NCBI GenBank assembly: GCA_964019165.1
Contig: OZ025270.1
Coordinates: 10,210,450-10,274,449, forward strand
Direction of reading: 5' to 3'
Source of the DNA: Mastigias papua
Taxonomy: Eukaryota > Cnidaria > Scyphozoa > Rhizostomeae > Mastigiidae
DNA length: 64,000 nucleotides
Positions 1 to 12,235 of this stretch are shown here, in pieces. Position numbers and translations under genes: made by a program. Within the stretch, counting starts at the first letter, position 1, and every line of letters starts with the position of its first letter. The notes below the pieces were generated by a model. The model was not told where the DNA came from, ran no database searches, and saw nothing but the letters and a program-made list of their open reading frames with translations.

Positions 1-970
1 AAGTTGAGCTCAGGTTGGAAAGATATGACACAAAAACATAGTTTACTTTTGTACCTAAAGAAAGGAAAGACAGAGAGTATGTTATTAACCTAAAGAAAGG
101 AAAGACAGAAAGTATGTTATTCGGGACTGCTAAGCGACTTCGCTCCCATGATGATTTGAAAGTATCGTTGCAAGGTCACCTGATAAACTTTACATCTAAA
201 TGTAAATATCTTGGGATGCACCTGGGCCCGTCGCTAAGTATGGGTGACCATTTACAAAAGGTGTTTAAAAAGGCTACGGCTCGAATCAAGCTTCTAGAAA
301 GCATGCGAAAATCATTGTCAATTGTCGCTGCAAAGTCGGTGTACAGTACGCATGTATTGCCAACGATACTATACTGTTCTACACCAGTCCTAAAGATATC
401 GGATACAATGACGCAAAAGTTTGAAAAGCTCCAGGACAAGGCACTAAAGATCATTTACTGTCAAGCAAATCAAAATAAAGAGAGCAGATTGGGCAGTATC
501 CTCAATCAAAAGAAACTGAAAGCAGCATGTCTAATCTTTAAATGCCTACAAGGAACAAGTATTCCAGCGTTTTCATCCTAAGCTAATGAAATAAGTCACA
601 ACTATAAAACAAGAATTAATAACGCATCTCTGCGTTTGCCACTACTGAAGACTGAAGCAGCAAGGAGATCATTTTGGTTTCAGGGACCTCGCTGTTACAA
701 TGAACTTCCCTTGGAGATTCGTTCCTTGAACTCTTCTGTGCTATTTAAATCAAAACTGAAGGAGTACTATGAATATAAGTGCAAATAAGATATCCTTGCT
801 GAAACGATTTCTTGAAAATACTTTGTTATTACTTCGGTCAGTTTTACATTGTATTAGGATTACTATCATTAATTTTTATCACGTTTTATGTTAACAGGGC
901 CCTTGTTGATAACAATACTTTAGAGTATTGATAAGGTATTTTACCCTGTATAAACATGCATATTATTATT
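1..970 (+). pseudogene. LINE retrotransposon, 3' end (C-terminal part of ORF2 and tail)
   Basis: The open stretch 114-581 continues after one stop (580-582) in the same frame to a stop near 786. It reads as the post-reverse-transcriptase region of a LINE ORF2: KYLGMHLGPSL matches the usual 'KYLGV.ID' block, followed by a helix-rich stretch (LQDKALKIIYCQ) and a terminal FWFQGPRCYNELPLEIR block, the usual RGAK.WN.LP..I ending. The element finishes in an ATT microsatellite at about 961-980, a tail type seen in CR1/L2-like LINEs. The 5' part lies outside the window. One in-frame stop makes this copy dead, but it is less decayed than its neighbours. Confidence 0.75.
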
Positions 971-1009
971 ATTATTATTAATCATCTCAAAGCCAGGTGC
1001 TCAATGCTT

Positions 1010-2035
1010 GAAGCATGTCACTTCACTAATAGCAATATGACTCTGAATACTATTGATACCAAATACGTCTTAGATGCTATTCGTAAGCTTAAGAAGGGGA
1101 ACCATCAGGTTCAGACAAGATTACCATAAACCTGGTAAAAGATGCTGAAAAATTTACCGCTTTCCCCATCATGCGCATTTTCAACTCCTCCATAACAAAT
1201 GGGATTTTTCCTGATATATGGAAAACAGCAAGTTTTACACCAATTCATAAGTCAGGATCTAAGTCAGAGCTAGACAATTCTAGGTCCAATTCAGTGATCT
1301 GAGTATTTGCAAGGATGTTAGAAAGGCTAGCTCATGACTAACTGTCCGAATGTCTAAAGGACAAGAACATTATAGCGAGCAATCAAGCTGTTTATAGCAA
1401 GCTTTACTCAACGATGAAACCTCTAATAAGCAGTTCTGATCACTGGCACAAGAATGTGGACAACAACAATATAAACCTCATCATATTCCTAGACTCAAGA
1501 AAAGCTTTTGATACAGAGGACCATAGTATACTCAGAAAGAAATTGGATTCTTAAGGGATTATAGACAGAGCTGGAGGACGGTTTGAATCTTATCTGACGA
1601 ACAGAATCCAATTTTGTACATTGAGTGGGAGCAAGTCAAGACCCAGAAACGGCACATGAATACCTGGAGGCTCTTGCTTAGGTCCCCTGCTACTTATAAT
1701 GTGCTTGAATGATTTTGAAAATAACCTGCAATATTTAAGAGCTAGTATTTGTGCTGGTGATACAAAGGTGACAATTGTATCTAATGACATAAAGCAACAG
1801 ATAAATGATGTACATCAGGAGCTTCGCGACAGTTTTATGTGGATGAAAGTAAATACTCAATAGTTCTGTCCAAACTATTAAAAAGCCGAACTTATGGTCA
1901 TAGGGCACTCAAAACCAGACACTCTGACCTCCCGGACAGTCTGCTGCTTGATAACCATGGCATAACAACAGTTACACAAACAAAGTCCCTTGGATTCATC
2001 GTAATAGAAACGGTGCGAGTCTTCTGATGCATCGC
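1010..2035 (+). pseudogene. Decayed LINE reverse transcriptase relic
   Basis: Translating the plus strand in shifting frames gives reverse-transcriptase blocks in order: a 'W..A.. PI.KSGSKSELDN.R' stretch near 1219-1280, FLDSRKAFDTEDHSIL near 1487-1540 (normally DL.KAFDTVDH.IL), GSCLGPLL near 1670-1695, AGDTKV near 1750-1770 (a damaged YADDT catalytic motif, with G for the first D), and LMVIGHS near 1890. Stops and frameshifts interrupt every block. It is a different and older copy from the LINE end at 1-970. Confidence 0.75.
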
Positions 2036-2049
2036 TATGAAAAGAATGG

Positions 2050-2880
2050 AAGTGGTGGGGGTTTCTAATATATATCAGAGAAAGAATTCACGTGAAAAAG
2101 CTCACAGACATCAAAACTCCTCACGACATCGAATGCGGAATTTTAGAAAAAACTAATGACAAAATGAAGTGCATTTTTTCGGCATCTATTTTCCACCAAC
2201 TCAAAATGTTAATTATTTCCTTGATGAGATGGGGAAAACAATTGATTATTTTAGCAATCGCTGTGAAAATTCTATAGTCTTGGGTGGTTTAAATATTGAA
2301 GAAAAACACGAAAAACTAAAAAGGCTTATGGAAATTATTTGATTACATGATGTAAGCCCAATAATCCTAAATGTATAGACCTAACTGTGATAAACACCCC
2401 TTCTTCATTTCAAATTTCAGGCCCCTTAGAAACAGGATTATCGGTCTTGTTGTAGCTTACTTAGAAAATCTTTTGTCTCAATATCTTAGTGGATTTCGTG
2501 TTGGCTACAATACTCAACAGGCTATAATAAGATGTCTTGAGAAATGCAATTCAGTTTTGGAGAAAAGAATTTGCAGGAACAATTTCAATTTTAATGATAG
2601 TTTGATTGCTCAACTGCTACATACCAAACTATCTGCTTAGAGCTATAGCCGATCAGTTTTAAAACTAATTTATAGTTACCTAAATGACAGCAGCAGAGAG
2701 CTAATGTCAATGGCTCGTTCAGCAGCTCGAAGCAAGCCTCCCTAAACATTCTCAAGGTTAAGTTTTGGGGCCCCTGCTCTTCAATATTTATATTCATGAC
2801 TTTTTTACCTGGTGAAAGATACTGAAATTTGCAGTCACGCAGATGATACTACTGTCTTTGCATATGGTTCATATCTGTAC
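2050..2880 (+). pseudogene. LINE relic: endonuclease fragment joined to reverse transcriptase fragment
   Basis: About 2180-2370 resembles the end of an apurinic-type LINE endonuclease (FPPTQNVNYFLDEM then VLGGLNIEE, normally YRPP...GDFN). Without the expected linker the reading passes to reverse-transcriptase blocks: FRPLRNRIIGLV at about 2414, LSGFRVGYNTQQAIIRCLEKC at about 2490-2550 and SHADDTTVF at about 2835-2862 (normally YADDTT). A large internal deletion therefore fused endonuclease to reverse transcriptase. Order and wording resemble the better preserved LINE at 52700-55612. Confidence 0.7.
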
Positions 2881-5264
2881 TTTAAATAACTAAAGTATGC
2901 TAGTACAGATAAAGTGTCTTAAAACATTAAAAAAAACTCCTAGATTAAACAATAGATATTTACAATAAAGGAAATAGAAGAAATAGAAATAAGAAAACAA
3001 ATGCTGCACATTTCTAGTTAGGATTTTTCATATATTTTGCTTAAAGGTATTCAGGGAGGATGCTAGCTTTCCGCAGCAGAGAGACGATTCCAAGCCTTAG
3101 CGCCTCTAAATGATAAACATGGTGGTATAACGAAATAGCATAGAAACACTCATTTTCTGAAGAAAGAGTGTGATACTTTTATGCTGTTAGAGCCAGAATT
3201 TATGAGGTCTCGCGATAATAGAAAAATTCTTGCTTATATGGTAAGTGTACAACAAGAATTTCCCCACCTAGGTAAGGATAGAGCCTGAGCAAGTTATGAT
3301 AATGTGTTCATCGTTTCCTTAATAGTGTCTTCAGGATTTTTCGCGAAAAGCAACAATAATGATAGGGGAAATATTTACAATATGCAGTCCATTTACAGAG
3401 AAGGCTTGTGTTCGGTCTCACTGACATAGAACTCCCCTGGCTCCAGGAGCACAGTATCAAGATTGAAATAATTCCTGCCAGTCCCCTATCCACTGGGTTC
3501 AGGAAAATATGCCCCAACTGGAATATCAAGCACACTTGCCACTGATTTCATGCAAATGAATTGGCTCCAACACCTGTCTTCAAAATTGCAAACTCCTCTT
3601 TCTTAATACGTTCAGGTATACTGCCTATTTCTTGTAGCAGATCACTTACAGGATAAGATGAGCATAGCTCAAAAACATTTTTCAGTCTAGACTCACCGTT
3701 CTCACTTGAAAATTATGGTTAATAAGGTGAGAGTTAGAAACATAGAAATTTTAATGTAGATAAAGATCTTCTGAATTAAGAGCTCCTAGCAGTGTCGCAA
3801 CCTTTTCTTCACTAGGTAGGTACAAAGAGGAAGAGTTTTATAGGCTGCCACCATCAGCATGACTGAAACATTTAAAATTCTGTACGGCCTCAAAGTCCTC
3901 AATTGAGGACATGGGTAGCAAGGTGGGGATGAGAAGGACAGGAATCTAAATGCAGATAAAACTCTGCTGAAGTAAGAGCTCTTAGCAGTGTGCAAGCTTT
4001 TCTTCACCAGTAATGAACAAAGAGCAAGAGTTGTATAGGCAGTTACTAGCATCTCTAGAACTGTAAATAAGTTGAAAGTCTTCAAAATCAGAATGACCAG
4101 ATGTTGTTAAGTCTCTAAGCTGCTTATAGAATAGTGTGCAATAGTGCATGTAAAAAACTGCACTCTTATGAACTTCAAGAATTGGACATGTCTAAGTGAA
4201 TCTGCACTTGACAAATGCAGTACACAGCTACCAACAACACCTTGATTTCAAGCCAAGCACTAATTGGAAAACAAAGTTATCCAAGCAAAAAGTTATTTTA
4301 AGCAAAACTGCAACCAATACCAGCATTTCCTAAATTTTTTTAAATACTCTTCATTCATCAGTATAGTCTACTATATTTATTTAAGACCTAAGTAACAACA
4401 CATCCACTTTAAGGTACAATCTTAAAATGATTGGGTATTCATTCCATTCCATATCAAAAGAATTAAAAACTTGATGGAGCTGAGGGAAAATCCCTAACTC
4501 ATGCTTAATATCCATATTTATCTGATCTACTATTTAAAACCTTTTAGCTATAGTGTTTGCTTGTTATGAAGTTATACTTGGAAACTTGACACTTGACTCG
4601 CTCGCTGTATGCCTGGCTATAGCACATCAGTGGTTCAAAGTAAGCACAGTGGAAGCTAACCTTACAGCAAAACTCCTCTCGTTGTCTTCTAATATGGTTC
4701 ACTCTGTATTAAGAAATGGTATAAATGGTATATTAAGAAATGGTATATTGGGTACTGACGCATCTTTCTCCAAACCAAACCCTTCCTATTTCTCCCAAAG
4801 TCTATCAGAATTATTGTTGTTATTAAGATTGATTATGAGGCTACCTAGCTGTAAGTCTCTGATAGACTTCTTGACCGACTACTGGCCTTTTCTGACTGAC
4901 TTACAAAAACAATAGGATCCCAAAATGGTTTCAAAATCAATAGGTTTTTATGACTGTGCATCCTATGATGCAATTTTGACTGACTTATCAATCATATTCG
5001 CCAAATCTATGGCTTAAAATACAAAAGACAACAACTGATTTCCAGGGTATTGCGTAAGCGGAGTACAGTCAAGTACAAACCGGATTTATTTGAATTCTGG
5101 CCTCTTTTTCCAACTTTTTGATGATGTAATCACGAACCGTGAATAAGAAAACCAGACAAGTAAGTCAAAGGACAGTATAAACCAGATAATGCAAGTAGTT
5201 TAAATAGAAAATTTAGAACATTAAATTGCAAATTTAGAACATTTGTCCTGTACTGAGAAAAGAT
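2881..5264. other. Intergenic stretch without recognised genes
   Basis: No protein family was recognised on either strand. It contains the degenerate tandem duplication at 3745-4090 (separate entry) and a short direct repeat around 4700-4750 built on 'attaagaaatggtat'. Open frames here (for example 4553-4915) lack recognisable motifs and plausible splice context. Confidence 0.5.
3745..4090. repeat. Degenerate tandem duplication, period about 197 bp
   Basis: Two successive units share their order of landmarks: 'gagctcctagcagtgt' near 3780 and 'gagctcttagcagtgt' near 3978, then 'cttttcttcac', 'acaaagag', 'ataggc' and 'aagtc.tcaa'. Identity is moderate, so the duplication is old. The minus-strand open frame that spans both units repeats itself only because the DNA does. 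Confidence 0.65.
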
Positions 5265-6238
5265 AATGATATAAGTCAAAGGAATGAGGCCATCAATAAA
5301 GATCTCTACAAGCTTTTAAAATGGCTTGAGGGAAAAAGCCTTCTGTGAATGTGGTAAAAATTCGCGCAATCCTAATTTCCACCAAGCAAAAGTACAAAAC
5401 CTTGCAAGACCAAATCCAAGATCTTCGTGTGAAAACTAACAGCACGGAAGGAACTTGACACTGTTCTGAATACGAAATATCTAGGTGTCAGTATTGATAA
5501 TTCTCTTGATTGGAAGGATCACATTAAGGTCATGTCCTCTAAAGTTTCAAGAGCGATTGGCTTTTTGAAATATGCTAGAAATTCCTTCCCACAAGATGCA
5601 TTGAAATCACTCTACACAGGTATTGTTCAACCACATTCTCGTTACTGTTGCTCCGTTTGGGGCTATTGCGGGAAAACAGAGCTAAACCAATTACAAAAAC
5701 TGCAAAATTGCAACGAACAGTTATGATGCTCCTAGCAAGCCTTTGTTCCAAATACTTGGATGGAAAGCTATTGAAGAACTTATTGCTGACGAAGCGAAAA
5801 TGATGGTTTTCAAATCTGTAAATGATTTTGGACCACATTCAATGCATAAAATTTTCACTAAAAATTCACATTGTACTGAACGAAACCTTCAAAACACGGT
5901 CACTGACTTAAGGATTCATTTGAGAAAATCAACAGTGAGACAGAAAAGTGTCTTATACCGAGGTGCCAGAGTGTGGAATGGCCGCTCAACTGAGTGCAAA
6001 AAATCATGATCTCTACGAGTTTTAAATCCTTTTTGAAATAATATTAAATTTTAGTTTTTCCATTCACATAGCTATGTATATACTTATTTCCTATTCTGTA
6101 TTTTGATTATTATAAGTATTTTATTGTATCATATTGTAGTTTATATAAATATATATTTTTGAAAATGGATGGCCCCTCGAAAACCAATTATACTGAAGGG
6201 CAACCCTCCTAAAATATATGAAAATGAAATGAAATGTT
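5265..6238 (+). pseudogene. LINE (L2-like) 3' fragment, C-terminal ORF2 and tail
   Basis: Reading begins near 5300 (DLYKLLKWLEG, normally DL..L..W), then KYLGVSIDNSLDWKDHI at about 5478-5525, VSRAIGFLKYARN, and SRYCCSVWG at about 5635-5660, all typical of the region after the reverse-transcriptase domain. A frameshift near 5710-5740 moves the reading into the frame of 5743-6009, which ends with the usual block 'YRGARVWNGRSTE'. The 3' end at about 6200-6238 is a run of 'atgaaatgaaatg', the kind of tail seen on L2-clade LINEs. The copy is 5'-truncated and dead. Confidence 0.8.
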
Positions 6239-6254
6239 ATTTTCTAAAACTTTA

Positions 6255-6719
6255 ACCGACTTCCGTAAGTCGTGTAAGTCGGTCTGGATCTGCCCCTGCT
6301 CTTTGTCATATTTCTCATATAGATACTATAGATCATGCTGATGATACTCCAGCATTAGATTCTTCTAAGCAACTTCCAATTATTCACCCAAATCCTGATT
6401 TAGCTGAGGTCACATATCGTTTAGGACATTATTTGAAATTCTGTTCCGTCTAAGTCGTCCATGGCTTAGCACGCAAATATCTCTGTGAACCCTACCCTTC
6501 GAGTAGAGATATACTAGCTAAGCATGGTAAACTTACAGATCTTGTAAAATCTTGCCCCTTTCTAAATCTCGAAGGTGCCTCACATGTAGTTTCTTACATT
6601 TTATTTCTTCATAGTGATTTGTTCAAACGTTTCCGTAGGTAATCATTATTGTAATCATACTCATGTTTTGATAAATTCTTGCAAAAACAATACATTGTAT
6701 TTTGTAATTAGGGAGGAAG
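6255..6719 (+). mobile_element. Internal region of an LTR retrotransposon, 3' part (decayed)
   Basis: This stretch lies immediately upstream of a purine-rich tract (gggaggaag, about 6711-6719) and a probable LTR. One frame reads through much of 6300-6640 with a single stop, giving segments such as YRLGHYLKFCS and ARKYLCEPYPSSRD, but I do not recognise the domain. It is taken as the tail of the internal region of the same element because of its position. Confidence 0.4.
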
Positions 6720-6863
6720 TGATGTAATAGGATCACGTGATTTGTCACACGATTGTCACATGACCAATTATTACCTATATATAGTGTGTAGTTGTAATTG
6801 ATTGATTAGAGAAATTATGCTTCAATGTTAAGAGCGCATCTACTTTTATCTGTCACATTACAC
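6720..6863 (+). mobile_element. Probable LTR (3' LTR of a Gypsy-type element), about 144 bp
   Basis: The segment starts TGATGTAATAGG directly after a purine tract (aggaag) that can serve as polypurine tract, and ends CACATTACA. It carries a TATA-like run (tatatatag at about 6776). Its right end abuts the conserved 3' flank of the minus-strand gene at 7013-9257: homology to the 3' flank of the plus-strand paralogue (46949-47110) stops close to this junction. No second LTR or target duplication was found. Confidence 0.5.
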
Positions 6864-7012
6864 CTTTTACACATGCCAAATTGTCAAAGATAAGGTACAA
6901 TGTCCACAGAAGAACGAAAATGAAAAGCTGCACTTTTATGGTATGGAATCAACACTTTAATCTAATACTTCAATTAACGATTGCAAATTTTTGCCTCTGA
7001 TGTTCCCAAGCA

Positions 7013-9257
7013 CTACCTACACCTGCCTTTTACAAGTTTGAACATGCCTTTCTCTTTTGGATTACCATATTTTAAATAAGCATTTCCGTTGGTGCTATCT
7101 TTCATGAAAAGTGTGTACCCTGGACCAAACTGCTCCTGTGTGGCACTAATCAAATAATATGAGCACCTTCCAGATGACTTTAATTTTGTAAACCTCCACA
7201 CATAGTTAAATGAGACCAATCTTAAATTGGAATCAGTGTAACAGTTGCTATCACATCCATCACATTTTTTAATTCCAAGGCAATAAGACTTGCAGCTTTC
7301 TTTAATGTCATCAATATCACTCATTTCGTATCCTTCAACATAATCTACCTCAGCAGGATTTCTTAATGGTAAACAACCTTCAAATTTACTAGCTGTAATG
7401 AAGTAGTCTGGATAATATTTATTTTCAATCATCCATTCACGACCTTCCTCTCCAGAGATTGCTTTTCTAAGGACAAATTTGCTCTGATCATTGATAGTTT
7501 CGCTTCCGTAAATCAAAGAATGCTTCTCACTTGAAAGATAGAAATACCATTTAGGCCACCTTTTAGGAGATAAGTAAATGTTCTTCCCTTCTTCCAGTCC
7601 TGATTCAGGTATAGGAGGGACCTTGATGGCTTCAATGTATTGACGAAGCTCGGGGTGTTTTTCAGGACTCTTCTGGTATATTGCTGCTACAAGGGCTTCT
7701 TTTAGTTCTGGCAAATGTAAAAATGCCAAGTATGTCTTGTCCTGATCTCGCTTCTTTTGCATAAAACCACGATAGTATGATGGCAGTGGGCTGCTTCCCG
7801 TACCTTCTTCCATGATATAGTTGATAAATTCAACTAGGACCAGTTCTACAACAATTGTTAGCTTACAATATACATTGAGTGTTTTAAGAGCTCGTTTGGC
7901 GTCAGACACTTTCTCACTTTCAATCTCATCAGCAATACTCTGTTTGACATCTTCTAAAAGTTTACCGGTGCTGAAAAGTTCTATCTCTGTTTTCAGTTGT
8001 GTAATATCATCATCTGATAGATCATTTCCTTCTATACCCTTGCTGTTGTTGCGGCTTGCGACGATCCCGTAGTGAACCTTTCCAAGTGTAGACACAAATG
8101 AATTCATTCTTCTATAGAGCTGTTCGTCCTGAAACTCATCTAACACATCTTTCATTACTTGCTCAAGGGAAGGGGTCGATTTGGGGGTTGTCATGAAGAG
8201 GCCAATCAAACCGCTTACGATATTAAGAATCACTGCTGCAGCTGCACCTTTTGGGCCTGAAAGATAATTTTTAGATGTAGATTTGGGAGCTAGCGAATGA
8301 AATTGGATTCCAATGCAGCTACAATGGGTCTTATTGTGAAGAAAGCAGCTGGTGCAGATTTTGAGCTCTCTATAACAACATAACGCTCCTTCTGAGCAAA
8401 AATTTCTTTGTCGGTTAGGCTTAGCAGTCACACTGGTGAAAAACAATAGCTATGGGTGCGGATGGGCCAGTTCTGTACTTGTAACGATGCTTGTCTGTTG
8501 GCTGGAGTCATGGAACTGAAACCAAGAAAATTCAAACTACTGGATTTTAAGCTCAACTTTGCAAAGCATTTTCTTAGTGTTAAATTAATTTTCAATGCGG
8601 TGAGCTAACTCTTTGAGCTCAGCTCAAGGTTGAGATCTAGATTCAGGAGCTAAATTTGAAACTTAGCTTATATTAATGTAGATGGAAAGCTCGTTATATT
8701 GAAAAAATGTCTACGACTGCAGAAGGGGCAATATCATAAATGTAAGATGATTGAATATTTATTGATTACTTGGTTGGTATCGATTAATTTGCTATGGATG
8801 TGACCAGGATGTAGTTACTAAATTAAACTTCCAGGAATTCTGTACTTACAATGGCTTTCACTTACTTAGTCATCCGATTTACTTTTCACAGAATAGTGAT
8901 AAAGTCTAAGATAGAGAATATGAATTAATCTTTTCTACCTCCAAATGTTGACAACGCCATGCTTGTCATGTCCAAGACTCCACTGATAACTTGAGCAGGA
9001 TCTTCAGATTTGAACTTCGGTATAGCTTTCAAGGTTCCATCTACAACTGCATTTGCCTTTTCCAATCTCTTGCTGTGAACATCTGTAGCATCCCCTTTCT
9101 TACTATAAAGCTCTAATTTATCCAAGCTGTCCAAAAGGTCCTTAGTATTACCCTGCATTCGTTTTACTTCAGCCCTTAGTTTGCTCACATTAGGAGTTAA
9201 TTTAGAGTTGGTTACTCTGATAATGGTTAAAATAGCGATCCAAAGGTAAATGGCCAT
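7013..9257 (-). CDS. Secreted protein, copy A: signal peptide, hydrophobic core, Cys-containing C-terminus; possible pore-forming (toxin-like) family
   Basis: Two coding exons on the minus strand: 9257-8939 and 8256-7013 (donor GTAGAA, acceptor TTATCTTTCAG, phase 1), 520 residues with no internal stop. The ATG at 9257 follows a probable acceptor at 9276, so a non-coding first exon is likely. Residues 1-18 look like a signal peptide (MAIYLWIAILTIIRVTNS); about 20-95 is charged and helical; about 90-130 spans the exon junction and holds a Gly/Ala-rich hydrophobic segment ending in GLIGLF; about 428-445 holds a Cys cluster (CKSYCLGIKKCDGCDSNC); the last 80 residues are rich in aromatic and Gly turns. 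The plus-strand paralogue at 45057-46948 has the same exon boundary and closely similar sequence, so both are probably functional. Helical N-terminus plus hydrophobic hairpin recalls cnidarian pore-forming proteins such as the jellyfish toxin family, but I cannot confirm homology. Function is therefore unknown. Confidence 0.8.
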
Positions 9258-9840
9258 GTTCTCCTAGCAACAACTCTGAAATGCAATAACAACGGATCGC
9301 ATTAAATGTTCCTTAGGTAGTAATACACACACAAGGAAGTGGACGAGAGGATGAAGGCAGCAAAAAAGGATTCAACCTAAAGACAAGAGAAAACGAGAAT
9401 GAGTAAGAAGGAAAGAACAGCCATAAAAGATAGGGAAAAAGAAAGATGACGTAGGATAAGACAAAAATATCAAGAAGAAAACAGTAAGAAAAACAGTACA
9501 AAGGAGATAACACGCCTATAGTAGAAAGAAAGAAAAAAACAACAGAGCAAGCAGACGGATGATGTGCAAGACCACGATTACTAAAATAAGAGAGAAGATG
9601 AACTTGTAAAACGAGAATATCTGAGAAAAAGACAATGAGAATTTCTATTATAATTTCATGGTGCATATTTCAAGTCCAAGGCTTGAAGGTCTGTCGAATA
9701 CAGTAATGATAAAGTCACTGAACTAGGGTACTTCTGACTATGCGGAGTCATGCATTCATCCATCACTTTCATAATTGCATAACAGTGCATTTTTATTATT
9801 GTATTCTATATAAAAGCAAAGGAATTTTGCACTGAGAGAA
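9258..9840 (-). promoter_or_regulatory. Copy A upstream region: 5' UTR, probable 5' UTR intron end, pyrimidine-rich tract
   Basis: On the minus strand the 18 bases before the start codon follow 'ttgcatttcag', a good 3' splice site (exon start about 9275). Upstream, 9320-9640 is strongly pyrimidine-rich on the coding strand. The same layout lies before the paralogue (44660-45038: pyrimidine-rich, then 'ttgcattttcag'). Sequence similarity between the two upstream regions is clear at 9590-9660 versus 44660-44730 and at 9670-9790 versus 44530-44640. A TATA-like run lies at about 9807-9818. The transcription start was not identified. Confidence 0.45.
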
Positions 9841-12180
9841 AGTGCCTGCTAGCAAGGGCGCTTATCCTGAACCATCGGAATGAGAAGTAGAGTGGCCAGC
9901 TCCTTTCCTCCCCGTCTTTATCTCCTTAGTGTTTCTACAAGGTCCCCTGCCGCTGCTGAAGTTTATGAAACCAACAGAGATATACTCTATGAACAAGAAT
10001 TAGACCTTTCAAGAAGCTAATGAGTTAATAATTAAGACTTGAGTTCACTCTATCTACTGCTCTTGTCAATATGTTCCTGATTATCCAAACGCATTTCTTC
10101 TTGAATTTTTATTTGCTACAAAATGACATTTATTATAATATCAATTAAATGAAAGAGCAATAACTCTTACCTCAAGTATCAATGAGTACGCTTCTTGAAG
10201 TGAGGGCAGCCAAAATGATGTCTCTTTCTTTAATAATAAAATGCTGAGTAGCGATCATCTTCATGGTTTGTTGTTTAGGCGATTGAGAATCCAGTCACCA
10301 GCATTGTCTACTGAAAATGCATCAGGTATTAAAACAGCATTCATCTACCCGACATCATCATGTTGGTATTTTCCAATTGTCCAAACTGTATGGAAGACTA
10401 GACAGTGAAATAACAGTTTGGCATTTTGGCACCAAAATGTTTGTTGACCAGTGTAATTTTTCATATGCCAGTAAACGAGGTCAGAAAGGTTAATTGAGCA
10501 TGCCTCCAAACACCAACAGGAATGGCGTATGGCCCAGTTTATCCCTTAGAAAAACTTTGAAGGAATCATCGTTGATGCTAAAGTTTAGTTAAGGAGAGGT
10601 TTGGAAATGTTGTCAGTGTCTGTCTGTTTGAATAGTGACACATCGTATGGCTAGATGGTTAAAGCCTCGCTCTCATGAGTCCCTTAGCTTCGAGCCTGAA
10701 AAGGAACTAGGATAGACCGATGGGCTGTAGCTAAAGGGTTTTACTTTAGCTAGGGTGAAGAATCCCAATATAAACCCCCTTTTGTCCTGATTACCTGCGT
10801 TGTTTGTGTGCTTGGTTTGAACTTCTTGCTTGGTCAGCAACCGTGCTGCACAAAGTTCCAAGTTTTCAGCTTGTGGAATTGGAGATTAGCACAGAGAGAG
10901 AAAGACCAGCCGCATCGAACACAAACAGAAAGTGGCAATAACGTCTTCGACACACTGCTTGTACAAAATGACAATAATCTTCCCTTCTCTTCATACTAAA
11001 TTGTAACCAATAACACAGTGCATTCTCTTCATTGACACATAGATATATTCCCACCGCACTGTAGTGATAGAAGTCATGAGAAAGGAGAGCTATTTCACCA
11101 GAATTTAAAGATAATAAATGAGTACTAAAATGGGTGGTAGGACACAATTATGATGGCAGATTACTGTGTCCTATGCAATTCAGGAAGAAAAATTGTTATC
11201 ATGGGCTTGAGTTTCAGTGCTGCTTCCTTTGGTGTTTTGATGTTTGTGACATGATTATTTCTTTCAATGCAAAGTATTTTTGTTTCATCATGCCAAGAAG
11301 CATGCAATTTTTCATACTGCAAGTTCGAAAATATCGGTCCCACTCCAGGTCTCAAAAACTAAGGACTAATCAAATAAAATCGAATCGATTTTCGGAATCA
11401 GCAACATTGATACTATATTTTGGCAGAAGTACCCCTGGCACAAAGTGTGAAATTATTTTTGTTGCTCAAAGACTTATTCCTATCTACACGCAGTCACGCT
11501 GTCTACCATGAAAAACTTAAGCTTTCTACAATAACAACCTAAAGACTTTTACTCCTCTAACAATTACTCCTCAAACATTTGTTATGATGGCTTATCTTCC
11601 AATACTATCAAACCACATTCAGGAAAAGTTAGCATGGAATCTAAATCTCGTATGCAATACTCGGTAGAATAAGAACTTCACGGGGAAAGAGAAAGAATAT
11701 CAACCCTTAGTAAGATGCTCTTCAACTTTAAAGTGCTTGGTGAATTTAGCTTCTAACGTTCTGCTAGATCTTTGCAATTTCTCACAAATCTTTAGCCTAC
11801 AGGCATGTTTGTACTCATAGGACTTTACTTTCACCTGAGGAATCATGTGCCTATACAATTATATGCACGTTTAAGCAGGATTCGAGAAACCTCTATACAG
11901 TTAAACTAGTTTTAGCCTATCTTTCGATAAATACGAATTTTACTTCGCTAAAGAAAGTTAGCATTTACCTTCAAAAAGTTCTTTTTGAAATTCATATTGG
12001 CTCATGAATTCATGTGTGGATTAAGATTTGAGAAGGATGCTTTTCCCTTCACAACTCTAAATCTGGAAACCATTGTACATCCAATTTATCCTATTACAGG
12101 GAGTTGGCTTTCTGCTATGTATCCACTGCAGCAAATCATTTGCTGTGTCATTCTTCTTGCCACTACTTTTTGGCCATATT
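9841..12180 (-). repeat. Duplicated upstream block, unit A (inverted relative to units B, C, D)
   Basis: Read on the minus strand this block matches unit B (15471-19708 and 26305-26455) and the proximal part of unit C (about 42450-44110) and D (about 62590-63810). Landmarks shared with B include the 'catgaattcatgtgtggatt' region (12001-12021 versus its complement at about 16050), the 'gaagtcatgagaaaggagagc' region (11070-11090 versus about 17030), and the 'caccagcattgtctactg' region (10297 versus 19660). It lacks the insertions at 17474-18199, 18301-19375 and 42616-43064, so it serves as an empty site. No coding region was recognised in it. Confidence 0.75.
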
Positions 12181-12235
12181 ATTACATGAAGGCCGTAGCT
12201 TTCTATTGTCAACAATACACTTGAACTAATATAGG

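Noticed and set aside
4553..4915. 120-codon plus-strand frame
   Set aside because: No recognised motif and low-complexity middle (repeated 'aaatggtat'); no supporting splice or promoter signal.
9313..9666. Minus-strand open frame of 117 codons upstream of copy A
   Set aside because: Its Phe/Ser/Leu-rich translation follows from the pyrimidine-rich tract; the paralogous region (44658-45150) has frames of the same composition but no conserved protein.
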